Below are positions 38,257-51,000 of a stretch of DNA of 64,000 nucleotides, one piece after another. Location of the stretch: positions 30,205,872-30,269,871 of the forward strand of contig JACDQD010000004.1 in the NCBI GenBank assembly GCA_019843655.1. The letters run 5' to 3'. Each line of letters starts with the position of its first letter. Position 1 is the first letter of the stretch. The notes beneath the pieces are model-generated. The model saw only the letters and a program-made list of their open reading frames with translations. It ran no database searches and was not told the DNA's origin. Made by a program: the position numbers and the translations under genes. The DNA is from Lethocerus indicus. Lineage: Eukaryota > Arthropoda > Insecta > Hemiptera > Belostomatidae.

Positions 38257-41200
38257 ATTGAGTATACTGCCGGTTAGTCGTAACGCACAGAGAATATATA
38301 AATAATAGACATTACATTTGTTTTTTCGTTCGAATTAAAAAATATATTAGGACGCTGCCATTGGAATGAGCGAGTGAGTATCGAGAATACGGTGAGAGAT
38401 GGTCGTAGGAAAGGAAGGCCGACAGCGGTCATAAAAGGGACTCCTCTCCAACCCCTCCATTCCTATCGTAAACCGAATGACCGCGCTATCTCTAGAAGAA
38501 CAAGACCGGTACTTCACCGGTTCCACGGAGCCAATAGGTTTTTTTTCAGGGCGGGCCCGGATCTGCCGCGGAGACCTTTATTAACGGCGTCCCTGTAATG
38601 GCCCCGCATAATACGGACTCTCACAGTCGAAGTCTTCATTAAGGAGCACTTAGCCACCAGGGGCAATAAAACTTTACTGCGCTAATAGGGGTGGACGCTG
38701 GGGGCGTGAGGGGCCGTAAAATGAGCGCCCCCCCCCCAATCCGACCACGCTAATTAATTGCCGACTTTGATTGGAGAGGCCCAGTCAAAAAGGAGAACAC
38801 GAGGTTAATCTAAAACGCGACTCCAATATCATCCCGACTAATGCGTTCTTCCTTCTAGAAAATATCCGGAAATGTAGCACTTCTGTTTCATTTCTGCATT
38901 TTACCCTAGACTCAATAGATAACGAAATACCTTGCTTGACGCGGACTGCCTCTCTTTATTGGTAAGAAAAAGAAAAAAAACGGGAAAATAGCAAAAGCGA
39001 AAGAAGGAAAATGCCGGGTTTATAAATCAATTCTGAGATTACATAAAGATGCTAAGTTGTGCTTAGCGTATTTTATTTATGTAATTTTTACTTTCATCGT
39101 TGCGACTGTACGCAACTGTCACTGTACATTTTGGAATGGTTCTGAGGAACATGTATTATTAAGGAATTACGATTAGTGTACTTGTGTGTAATTTGAATTG
39201 TCGTAACTGTACAAAACGTCAAATATACAGTACCCTAATTGGTTTTTTTTTGGTCTTAAAATGGAGTTACACAAAAACTGAAAAAGGCTGAATCGTAGGC
39301 TGAAGCGCGAAATTAAGGAGTCATGGAGTACTGATGGCTTTCTCAAGGTCTTACAAGAAACGTTATAAAGAAATTTACGATCGGTTTAACCCTTTGAACT
39401 CAAATTCTGATGAAAGCCAATAACGGATGGGAAATCTTGACAGGATATTAATTCGTGTACCGTTACTCGTATTTGACTAATGAGAAAATTTTAATGTACA
39501 ACCTATAATTTAAACCTCAATAAGTATCTAACATTGGTCCGATTTATATATAAATTCAGTGTTAATTCCCGTCGTAAAACACCTGGAATATTTATTCTGA
39601 GTGAGGGGCCCTAATTGTAGGGTAGCTCATTTATGGTAAATAATACGGCCCACTCATTATTTTTGCGAACGGTCATTCCTTGTTAAGTACGTTGTAATTT
39701 GATCACGTGGAGAGCAACACTAATGTGAATTTTATCATTCGAATCTCACAAAATTAATAAAAGTATGAATTTCAGTTTAATATTCATTCTTATCATAATT
39801 AGTTGGTATCTAGTAAATTCGATCAGGTTTTTATTTACTTTGAGTGAATTGTGTTTTCTAGTAACTCTGTAATACACGGCAAAAGACGGTAGAATACCAG
39901 AAATATCTGAAATGAAAATAATCAGTTTTTATAATTTCGGTACGGTTTAACTGTTGAATAAATGGTCTATTATACAGTTACCCAACGAATTCTACCATAA
40001 TATATTGTGATGGATCTTGAAATTCTTCAATTTAATAATCTAATAGGTAATTACACGATTTCAAACGGTCACGTTACGCATATGGTATTGGTGTGGCGTA
40101 ATCCTATAATTTCGGAGTCGCGTTCCGAATTAATTGAACAGTAAAATTTATGACATAATTAGCATTAAAATAATTAAGAGGGGGCGGTTGAAATGGTTAG
40201 TTTCACAATTAACCGTCCATTGCAGAACTATTATTATTATTATCATTATTGCGGCTGGCTTTTATCGTTTTCAGATTTAATCCAATCTTACGGGACACTG
40301 AAAGTTTAAACCAGGAATTTTAGCGAGTGGAGCTCGTTTTATTTGTTCTATCTTTTATTTTCGAACGGACGCCCGATTCCGGTATTCAATCTGGTTTATT
40401 GAACATTCCAAACGCCCAAATAATTTATACAATTTTAGTTGTAGTGTCCGTATTTCTTGAATGTCATTGTTAAATACCAAAATATATGATTAGATAAATT
40501 GTAGTGACCGTGGGTTCCCAATGAAAAGGCCGTTGATATGATCGAGTTAAATGCTGCCAGAAATAGAGAGCGGTAATGCTATAGAGGTAAACACAGAGTG
40601 GGTGCGATCTGCGCCTTGTAACCGGGGTTTATATTGCCGATTCAGCCAACACACAGCTCCCGACGTAATTACCGCCCGATTTGCATTTTAAATCGCCAAT
40701 GACCGATCGGTCCGATTTTTCTCGCCGAATTATATCGGTATTAGAAAATAAGAGGTCGTCTCCGGAGCCCCGGGGGGCCGGCCTATACGTCGGCGTACAG
40801 CTCTATATGCGGCAAGACCTTCACACTACACTCACTCAAGAGATTTAACCGAACGAACGGGGCGCATTATTGCCGAAAATGTAATACATAAGCACTGTCC
40901 TTGTCTTTATTAAACTGCGTGTACGGACAACAACGCAAAGGCAAATGTTGGTAATCCAAATCTTCGCTTACCCCTAAAGACGTATCTTCAACAACGTAAT
41001 ATATATATTCTAATCAATTTATTAAACTATCGTACGATAGTACTTTGCTGACGTTCAGTGGTGCTTGTCCAAAAGAGCCGAGCCAATTTGAATTAGTTAC
41101 TGATAGGGGGAGGTTTGCGGGAAGGGAGAGGCGTTGGAATAGGGCGCAAATAGCGGCGGCGGCGAGTACCTGTAGACGGTGGCCGGGCGGAAGAGTGAAA

Positions 41201-41310
41201 GGGCTGGGCCAAGGGGTCTCCGCCAATTTGTCCCAGAGAGTGGCGGTGTGGCCCCGGGTAATTGTGAGTTAGTTGTGTGTCGGTGAGTTGATTAGAGGCC
41301 AGCACAATAG

Positions 41311-41312
<2 letters not shown>
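38257..41312 (-). other. probable ladybird intron sequence, no exon seen
   Basis: By the logic of the splice site at 38237, this is intron. A C10 run lies near 38731. The stretch from 39000 to 40200 is AT-rich. An octamer ATTTGCAT is at 40679-40686. I did not find the conserved eh1-like or pre-homeodomain exon of ladybird here. Confidence 0.45.

Positions 41313-41343
<31 letters not shown>
41313..41343. repeat. (GA)n microsatellite
   Basis: Fifteen uninterrupted GA units in a G+C-rich setting. Confidence 0.95.
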
Positions 41344-41345
<2 letters not shown>

Positions 41346-44300
41346 AAACCCTCCCTCCGCCCCTCCGCACCACAACCCTCAACGGCCCCCGCCCACTATT
41401 AGCTCGCCTCTGACCGGCACACTCGCTCCCGGCACACGGTGACACCGCCAAAACCCCTCTACAGGTTTTTATAGACGTCGGATCATTCTTATGGGACGCA
41501 TAAAAGTCCTTTAATTACGCTAAAGAAAAAAATAGAACAAAATTGTTGCAGAGGTATCGTAATGTCGTAGCTTTCATTCGAGACGAAGCTCGTCTCGTTC
41601 ATGAATTAACCGAATTCGACGCAACCGCTAGTGAAACTGTTTGGTCGTATTTGATTTATTGCGGGATTAAATATTTTTCAAAAATTACAGGGAAGACAGT
41701 TGGTGACACTGTGTATTCGAGGCCGATTATGACGACCGGTCCGGATGTTCCGGGTTCGACCTTAAAAATTCAGTAATCGTGCGGGCGCTAAGCCCAAAGT
41801 ATAGCCAATTGGGAGTGTTGTTTAGGCGTAAGTTATTGTTGTCTGGGTGTTGCTGAGGGTGTCCCATTGTGAACCGGTAACGACGGGCCGTGGTTAGGTC
41901 GGGGTTGGATGGGGGGTGGGTGGAGGAGGGAGGTAGTGTCCTGCCATTGTTTAAAACGCGAGGGGAGCGTCGCCTCGCTCCTCCCGGTTCGACACCGTAA
42001 TTATAGTTCTCTTTAACCGCCTTACCGTGAAAATAGATGACACAGGATCCTTGACATTACCGATGCCTCGAAACAATTAGATTGGGATTGTTGCCGGCGA
42101 GGATAGGTGATCGGTCATTAGAGTGGCTGGCTCCACGTAACTGGATGATTCATCCGGTTCCACAGTCTAGAATTACACCATTCTATAATGGCGAAACATT
42201 ACCACGATTCTATACTTCTCATTTCATAAGACCAATACCCGTATTGGTATATTATATAATTATAAATCTAATAACCGTTTATAATAGAGCAGTAATAATG
42301 TGGACGAGATACGAATTGCAGTTCACTGTGTTATACCTCCGCGTATAACGGAATAGTGCAGTAATATTCTAAAGCCGTTTCTGACCTACCGACGGTTCAT
42401 TGAGTTTTCCTCAGGCGGTAATGAAGAGTTGAGTGAGAGGGCGGAGGTTCTCCTCTTCGGGATACGCTCCACTCATTCATGCCGGTCGTTTCACTCTCGG
42501 GCATTTACACGAGAATAACCGGGGACGTCACATTTTCATAACTCGGAGCAGTGAAATATTATACTGAGTGTGATAATCGCGTGTTGGCCGAAATGACAAA
42601 AGGGAGTTGTGCGGCCGGACCGTGTATAATCTGACGGACGGGTCCATTATTGTCAAAGGGGCGAGCTTTGAGAAATGTCAGCGACTCAATTATTCAAATG
42701 CCGAAGAAGGAGCCGCCCAATCGGCGAAGGCCCTCCTCGGACCAACGCCCAGGTATAGATTCTGACAGCCGCTTTTGATAGATCACGTGGGCCCGCCAGG
42801 TGAGCCCCCATCAACCCATTCACTGCCACCCATCCGCCCCCACCGCCCATAAATATGTATTAACCCGCGAAAATTTAGAACGTAACGGTAACGCGGATAA
42901 TTCCTCCCGCCCTCGATACAATCCCGTATAATATGGCCCGTCTTAGAAAATCTAAATTACCGACAATTTAATGAAACCTTGTAAGGTAAATTCATTTATC
43001 ATCTAATCCCAGAGTTACTGTTACGTAATCATTACTCTTCCTCGATACGAGCGCTATTTTCTAGTCGGTACGAAATATCTATAATTTACAGCCTCCTGTG
43101 TTACAGCGAGACACCTGCCGGTCGGATTAATATCGGGCTCCCGGTAGGAAGGACGCGCGCCGGTATCCGCAAACCGGTAAGCGTCCTGTAATCGTAAATT
43201 TAGTCCTAATGGGATATTCGAGCCGGAGCGCGTTCGTGGACCGAGACCGTTATGAGGGGCACGACTGGCAGTAACGTGAATTTAAAATTGATTCACCGGG
43301 CGGGCGGCCTTTGAATGCATTAAATGGTATCGTGATCTCATCTATTCATAAATTCGGTGACGACGCTTTTGGGCCGAGGCTTGACTAATTGGGCGGATTG
43401 AAGCGCGCCAGGCTCCGAGCATTGAATGGCATCTGTAGGAGTGCCGATTTGCATCCGTTATCTCGGCCTTTGTTATGTTTTAAACGAGGACCGCCCCCGT
43501 CACGCACCAATTATTCAGACGAAAACAGGAAATAAAACTTACCGACCCAAGATGACGCTCTCCCCTATTAGAAACTGTTCTCCTAGACGTGTTACCAAGT
43601 TCAAAAAAGCCGGCGAAATTTCCTGGGTTTCCTTAAAATTAATTCCGACTGCGAATTGAACACCGTCATGGTCATTTTACAAGTCTCGTGCAGCAATCCT
43701 AAGGGAGATGAAGTGATATATCACACGGATAAGCAATTTGTGCGAATCTCGAAACATAATTTACCGTAAAGGTTATTAGGTATTCTTCACACGGCTGCAC
43801 ATAATGGGATACGCGAGGGCCCGATACGTTTAAGGGCGACATCCGCGCGGAAGGCGACATAAATTAGACCCGGCCGACCGGGTATCATAAATCGCGTCAT
43901 TACGGTTAATGGGGAGCACCCCGCTCGGAGCCGGACGGGTTTGAAAAGACGGGTAAACGTGGGGGCAGGGCTGTATTAATTCGGTGGTATTATTGTGGGA
44001 CGCGGACTGTACTAGTTGGTACAAGGTGATCGGTGACCGATAGTGTACCAGGCTCCGGCCCTTAATGATGATGAAACACCGCCAGATATCATCGGCTATT
44101 AGCTCGACGGCTCACCGTCCGATATACGCCCGTGACGTTCGAACGCACGCTACTAATTATTTTGCATATAACTCGGGATCACCAAAAACGGCAACTGAGT
44201 TGATGCTTCGAATAGTAAAACTGTTACGACGACGTTTTAAGTCGGAGAATGTGAACTTATCCAGGACCCGTACTAGCATTTAGCGCCATCTTGCCAATGC

Positions 44301-45346
44301 CTCTTTCTTGTTTCTTTCCTGTCATCGTTATGAACTTTTCATTTGGTCTGTTGTCATTTCCCGTCTCTTCTTTTACATAAGAGCAAACGAAAAGTGGTAA
44401 TCGAAAGTAGGCAGCTTACGACGCGGAACGAACCGAAAGTAAGGTGGGGGGGGAGGGGGGGGTTAGGTAAAATCGTGAGATACACTAGGGGAGCCGTCTG
44501 ATGTTTCGAAGCAAGTCCGTATCACCAGTTCGGGATTTCTAATCACGGCATCACTATCACGGAGATCCTTTTTAAATTCGTGTTCACATCGTTACCACTT
44601 ATCTGGCTGAATTTCAATTAGATGAAAGCGTGTGGTCGAGCGGCCGCCTAATATCGGACAATCGGTGCGACTGACACGATCTTGTAAGAGGAGAAATTTT
44701 GGAATTACATTTTTCGTTACGTACGCCTACTTTGTCCATCGGAGACAAGTCGAACCCCAATAGCCATTTAATGCCCGGCAAGGTCGGCCAGCAGCCGACA
44801 TAGGGCCGGTTGGGTAATAGGGAGGCGGTGGGCCAAATTTATTACAATAACTCGTTATTTAACACGGTTTTCATTGACCGAGATTTATAGTCGGGATAAG
44901 AAATAAAAAACGATCTATACTCTTCACGGTTAATAATGATATTCCGAGCACGTAGAAATGAGAGCCCTTTAAGTTACATTCTTACTGGGCTTGTTCTATA
45001 AAACATAAAAAAACTAAAATTAAGACTCTTATACGAAGAGCTGGAAAAGTAAAAACTATTCAACATTGAATTGAAGGTAAATTTGTTAATTTTGTAAAAA
45101 TCGTTTGTAAATTTTCAAATTAACAATGATAGGTTTGACCATTGATCGAACACGGTAATATTCAAACTATAAAGCGTGGGTGAGCATATAATTATTAGAA
45201 CGATTGTAAAGGGGTGATATAGAGGAATAACGGTGGCGGCTTAGAAGGACTTACGGATTAAACAGAATTATTCATATTTGGAAGAGACGTTTGAGAAAAA
45301 CGTTAAAGAAGCCAAACGACGATTAATCAAGTCACAATAGTGTAGA
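41344..45346. other. gene-free DNA, probably intronic or upstream regulatory
   Basis: G-rich runs at 41901-41932 and 44443-44462 could form quadruplexes. An octamer ATTTGCAT is at 43447-43454. Open frames such as 41543-41776 and 43426-43659 carry no recognisable domain. Confidence 0.5.
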
Positions 45347-45640
45347 TTAGAAGGAAATGAAAAAAGGTTTCAGAAAGATGGGAGGAAAATAGGATGACTG
45401 ATAGAAAGGAAAGGTTAGGCGCAAAGGCAATTGGGAAAGGGTGTGTGATAGAAGGGGGAGTGAGGGAGAGGAGAAAGGAGTGAGAGAAAGATGAGAAAGG
45501 TTGGATGAAGCCGATTTTGGGATCCGGGTGTATGATAGCGGCATGTCGGCGAGATCAAAGGGGCCTAAGTGTGAAGGTGGCCTCAAGGTCACACTACCTA
45601 CCTCCCTTCATCCCACTCCCCTCTCCCCTTTCCTGATCGG
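45347..45640. other. purine-rich strand segment before the CT repeat
   Basis: From about 45350 to 45510 the plus strand is mostly A and G, then the composition returns to normal. The following tract is pyrimidine-rich, so the strand bias switches within 150 bp. Confidence 0.5.
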
Positions 45641-45659
45641 TCTCTCTCTCTCTCTCTCA

Positions 45660-45695
<36 letters not shown>
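45641..45695. repeat. (TC)n microsatellite
   Basis: Pure runs at 45641-45658 and 45669-45695 are separated by a short CT-rich spacer. Confidence 0.95.
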
Positions 45696-45699
<4 letters not shown>

Positions 45700-45732
45700 G
45701 CTCGGACACAGGCACATTTACAGGCTCAGGCA

Positions 45733-45755
45733 CAGACTCAGACTCAGACTCAGAC
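45733..45755. repeat. (CAGACT)n, nearly 4 copies
   Basis: A hexamer tandem repeat 37 bp after the TC repeat. The Ser-Glu and Asp-Ser runs in frames across it are artefacts. Confidence 0.85.
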
Positions 45756-47921
45756 GGACGCACACTCCCGGACAGCTCATCCCGACATTGGCCTCCCATA
45801 GGAGGGCTATCAATACCTGTGGCGCCCTCCACCATCAGTCTTTCTCACACAACCCTCTCCACTAACCCCGTCCACGTTCATAATCCATTTATCCACAATA
45901 TCCATTCAGTTGGTAACCATTACCCAAAAATGCTCCTCAGTTGAATACACAGAAAGGCCCATGTGGCGGTACCATAAGCGATGCTTTCTCAATTTTTTCC
46001 GTGACAATCTGTCAGGAATATAATTGAAATTACTTAATTTCGACTCTTGTGGCTATTAATATGATTCGCTGCCCTAATTTTTTGGAACCATTCTACCTAA
46101 GTTTTTCACATTTTTTCCATACATTGAATGAAATCAATAAACCTTGTAGTGTTTATACTAAAGCCAAGACTACAGAAATCCTAAATTTCCAAATTATTCG
46201 TGATTCGATAGCGTGCAAATTAACCAATACCTCCGTAGACGTAGGTTTTATACAATTTTCGAGTTTCCACGATATGCCAGCAATTACGCGAGGGTGCAGT
46301 GATTTTGTTTTCTGGACGGATTCGAATTGAGCACTCTGTTCGAGCGTTGCAGCTATCCCCCTGAGCAATTATAAGGTAATAAGAAGCTAGGGCGCCTACC
46401 GCAGCTTCGGTCTCATCGACGGACCAAATAATAAGAATGATCCGAACGGTTTATTTACATATAATGGTCTCTTTGGAGGGGAATAATTTCGGTTCTCGGA
46501 TCCCAAATAGATTACAGGCCGGCCTAATGGCGGCATCGAACAGTAGGCGTCCATTAGCCAAGAGTTGTATTATTTGGCGATCATTTGTGCCCATTACATC
46601 AACCTTACTATTACTCTTTGACTCTAGCCACTCTTCTACTTCGATAAGAAAATTTTTAAGACTCGGTAAATACACGCCTCCATTCCAAATAAACTCGACA
46701 CGTTTTAGGCGCGGAATACCCTCACTATTGCTAATTATTGTCGATTAATTCTAATTTGGTTACAGTAAGAATGAAGTAGTGCTTAGAAACAGTGGACAGA
46801 ACCTTTCAATATGGACATGCGGGGTTCCCCCACACCCTCCTACGCGATGACAAACACATAACAGCATAACTACTTCAAGTTATATATTTCTTTTTCGGAA
46901 ATCAAGTAATTCCATCCGCCGCGGTTTTTATAGTGATAGTGTTTTTTTTATTAAATATATGCACCTACTTCCAAAAACGAAGCCGAATATTTGGACGAAG
47001 CGTTCGAAGTATTAAATAAACCGAAAACAAGATATTAACGTAATCGGCGATCGCGCTTAGGCGAATTCAGAGATCAATTTAATATTTTGGGACTGGGGCA
47101 TTTCAGTAATTAGAGGCCGGGCGAGTGGCGTGGCCGGCGGGAATTTACCGGATAAAGAAATGCAATTGAGGAACGGTACCTTCACCCACCGCCCCTCCCT
47201 TCGGACCAATCATCATTAATGATACATCCACGTCGCTATGATATAAGCACTTTTAGGGACTCTCTTTTTTTGCAAGACGGCTGCTAACCCCCGGCAAGAA
47301 CTCGGGAAATAGAAGATAAATTCCGATCTCTCCCCTTTTACGCCTCCCCGACGGCCCTCTCGCCACTTTATTTACACCGTTCAATTTACCGTTTAACGAA
47401 GTTCGAATGCCGGGGCAATAACTGCCCGGAAGTGAAACCCGAACCAATCTGACAGACATGTCGGTCCGATGCTCGTTGCGACTACAAAAAAAAACATCGA
47501 TCGAGAGCGGTCCAAATCTACCCGCCCGAGTGGTCGCAAATTTCTCGCTACGGTAGTTTCAATAGTTATTAGTTCCAATTTCCAATTAGCTCCGTAGTAT
47601 TCGCGCTTGTCCCAATACACGAGATAGGGGCGAGAAATTCTCAAACCCGAAGATAATATCCGGTCGATGAAATCCTGGGCCGGGGGGTCGAGCCGCCACT
47701 CGGCAGGGCCTTTGAAAAGGTAACCGCGGCCTATAATACTAAGGCTCGAGGCCCACTGGAGGAAGAGGGAGAGCGAGACGGATAGCCTGCGAGAGGGAGA
47801 AAGAGAAGGTTAATTGATGGCCGATCTTTTCAATTAAACAGAATTTATCAAGGTAGACTGTCGTCGGGGCGGTTGTGCGTGTCCAATCCGGTGGGCATAA
47901 TTCAAAAAAGGTGGCGGGGGG
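45756..47921. other. gene-free DNA with one long minus-strand open frame
   Basis: The minus-strand frame bounded by stops at about 46448 and 46747 is open for roughly 98 codons and is described under findings. Otherwise nothing is recognised. Confidence 0.45.
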
Positions 47922-48013
47922 CTCCCTCCCTCCCTCCCTCCCACCCTCTCACACTCTCCCTGTCTACTTCTCTCTCTCTTTCTCTCTCTTTTACTCTCTC
48001 TCACTCCCTCTCA
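47922..48013. repeat. CT-rich tract starting with (CTCC)n
   Basis: CTCC tetramers at 47922-47940 pass into interrupted CT dinucleotides up to about 48013. Confidence 0.9.
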
Positions 48014-48040
48014 GGGACGCGGGGACACGTAGCCGGGGCT

Positions 48041-48071
48041 GAGGAGGAGGAGGAGGAGGAGGAGGAGGAGG
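48041..48071. repeat. (GAG)n trinucleotide repeat
   Basis: Ten GAG units. A Glu run in one plus-strand frame is an artefact. Confidence 0.95.
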
Positions 48072-51000
48072 TGATAGGCTTGGTGCGCTAACTAGCCGCG
48101 CCATACTCGCCCAGTCAAATTAATAACCACTCACCGGCCTACAACCTGCGCCAATTCTATAAACTGACACTCGACCCGGCCGCCTCGCCGCACTGATCTA
48201 CGGCCCCCCGGTGCCTTTTGACCGGCGAAACGGCCGTTAAGATTAGTTATTAGAAAATTTCATGGCGTACGAATGAATAATACGGTCAGGGTAGGTCCTC
48301 TCCTCCGGTTCGCTCCGGAATATTTCCGCATATCCGCAGTGCCGCCAGAGATTAATTTATTGCGACAGTATTCGATTCGAATTGCGGAAATGCGGAATGC
48401 TTAATATAAGAACGGTAATTACGAGGAACTTGACAGGTCGTGAAAATATTGGGACGCGAGCGTGCCCCATGAATGTGAGAAAAAGATTGAATTCTTGTCG
48501 TTCAAATTACACGTGTGATGGGGCCTGGCCCGCTTTTGATTTGACTTGTGCATATTTGGATAAGGCGAAGATATATTAGGATCGGTAATTGCCCTGTCAA
48601 TCGTGGTCGAACCGAAGCTCGGTCGAGTTTAAACCGGCTTAGGACGTTTCCCGTCCCTCTAATATCTACAGACCCCTATTACATTCAAGATTGATCAGAG
48701 TTTCTCACATCCAATCTATCACATGACTGCTATAATCGTAACTGATAAGATGCTTAATTATGTGTAATTATTTAAATACGCGGAGACAACAGTTGTGCAC
48801 AATTTAATTGGAGACTTAAAGGATTGGTATCGCATGGTTATTCTCACTGATGGTTAGCAAGTAGAGTAGGTGAACGTTGTCCGGAACAATTTATTTCATG
48901 CATTGTTAACCCATATATTTGAGTTTGGGAAGTTAATTTGTCTATCTCGGGTTGGGAAAATGTCTCATATCGCATGTTTCAAGGGCACATTCATTCGACC
49001 GCAAATAGTTCATTGTCATCGTCGAAAAAATATCGAAAGAAAGGAAAGGAATCGATGGGAGGGTGGAACACGTGCCTAACTGTTGCTGGATGTGGCCGGC
49101 AATTGGAGGGAAAACAAAATGGTTTATAATTGTCCAAAATATGAGAGAGTTTAGTCGGTCAGACAATGGGACTCGATTAGACCGGCAAATGACTCAACGA
49201 TCGTTGGTTATTAAACTGCGCGACACCTTTTTGCCTTCCGTGTTCCCCCAGGTGATACCAAATTGGCCTCCCTTTAGCGATTTCGCCGATATTTCCTTCT
49301 AAACTATAATCGTGCCCGGATAATTGCCGACTAACATGGGCGGTCACAAAATTTATTATACCGGCATTTCGTTGCCTCTGTACATTGTACTCTAGTGACT
49401 TGGATTTCAAGTTATTTCAATCTTACGGGGTATCCATGCAACCCAGACATCTGATTGCTTTACGGTTCATTAATTGAAGCAACTAAATACACCGTATATT
49501 AGATGTTCCAGTTGTCCATTTTATAATTATGAAAATACTAGACATAATAGCGGCTAATTAAACATGGAATAACAGAAGATTAAAAAGAAATTTGAAATTA
49601 GAAATTAGAAAGTGTTTACTTCAACCACTGACTGCTGAAAATCACGTAAAAGCACAATTTTGAACTATTATACTAGTTTCAAAACCTAATAGGGAGCAGA
49701 TGGATGTGGCTGTAGGCACTTGACATTTTGTATATCTTTCTACTATTTTATACGAGTAAAAAACTTTCACGGTTCGTGTTATTTAAATACACGCGATAAT
49801 AACAATAAATGCGAGTTGTTTAACATAATTACAAGGGCAAAAGTGGCGAAGCCCCTCACTGTTCTAAATTTTAAAGTCATATCAAACCGGGGGCCGGTCA
49901 TAAAATGCTATCTGATCGTCAGAGGACGCGAATTTTATAAACGGGAAGCGCATTATCTTAATTGGATTAACAATAACGGATAATTCTCGTACGAAGTATC
50001 CTGTTGAACTCGCAAAGGAAAAAACGAAAATAAGAAAGAAGAAAGAAAAGGAAGGCAGAGGAAAAGGCCGGTTATTTTTTCCCTTTTAATACGTTTACCG
50101 GGGTCGGAGCACAGTGACCTTTTTATCTGTGGGCCCGGCCCCGTTATTATGTTAGGGACATTAAGTCCTATAATGACTCCGAGCCGCCCGCTTTCCACTA
50201 CACCTATATACGTCGGCTTTGACTCCTCGCTCGGGTGATATTCAACAACAGAATACTGGTTTGCCGCACGAGTTATTGCCAGTTTTTTTTCTCCTCAAAA
50301 GTTCTGGCAAAATTTTGATTCGCCAGCGGTCCGAATCCGTGGACTGCATCAACCGCAATGGTGGTTTTCGCTGCGGGCGCAAGTCATCCCGCCAGTCTCG
50401 CGTGTACCCCCTTGAACTGAACTACAATAAATCGTGGATACTTCTCAATTCACCAGACGCCGTCATTCAATTATTTGAACAATTAATCGACAAAGAATTA
50501 ATTACTACATCGGAAATAAACAATTTCAAAATCAAAGAAGGTGTTAATATAATTCGAACCTTAACCTCGGTCGACGTTCCCGTCGGTTTTTTTTTATAAC
50601 CGAGCGTAGGGCCGGTATAAGAAGGTATAAAATAAAATGGTTGTCCGGCAGTGAAACACTTAGCGAGACGGGACTTCGAGCGGTCGACAGTCGAGATGTA
50701 CGATACGCTATAACCCATTATTCGGTTCCGCAGAGTGTGTTGAGAACGAACGAGAAATCGCCGTTTAGAAATAAATTCGCTTGTTCTATTCCGTTTATCT
50801 GATGGTCTCGTAACCGTAATTGGAGCTAGTCGCTCGCCGCTAATTGAGGCCTGCCCCTCCAGAGACGAGTTCCAAACAGCGATTCCTGTTAAACGGCGAA
50901 CAATGTGCCTCCCTTCACTCGCAGTATTTAAACAGCGCCGCCCAATTTTCCCTTTCCTAATCACGACGAACTGAATATAAATGTGAGCCGCGCAAAAGTA

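Noticed and set aside
45501..45944. 147-codon frame with Ser-Leu and Asp-Ser repeats
   Set aside because: It spans the TC and CAGACT repeats, and no unique domain remains outside them.
46310..46400. tRNA-like stretch containing GATTCGAATTGAGC on the plus strand
   Set aside because: No cloverleaf can be drawn on either strand, and the T-arm does not close.
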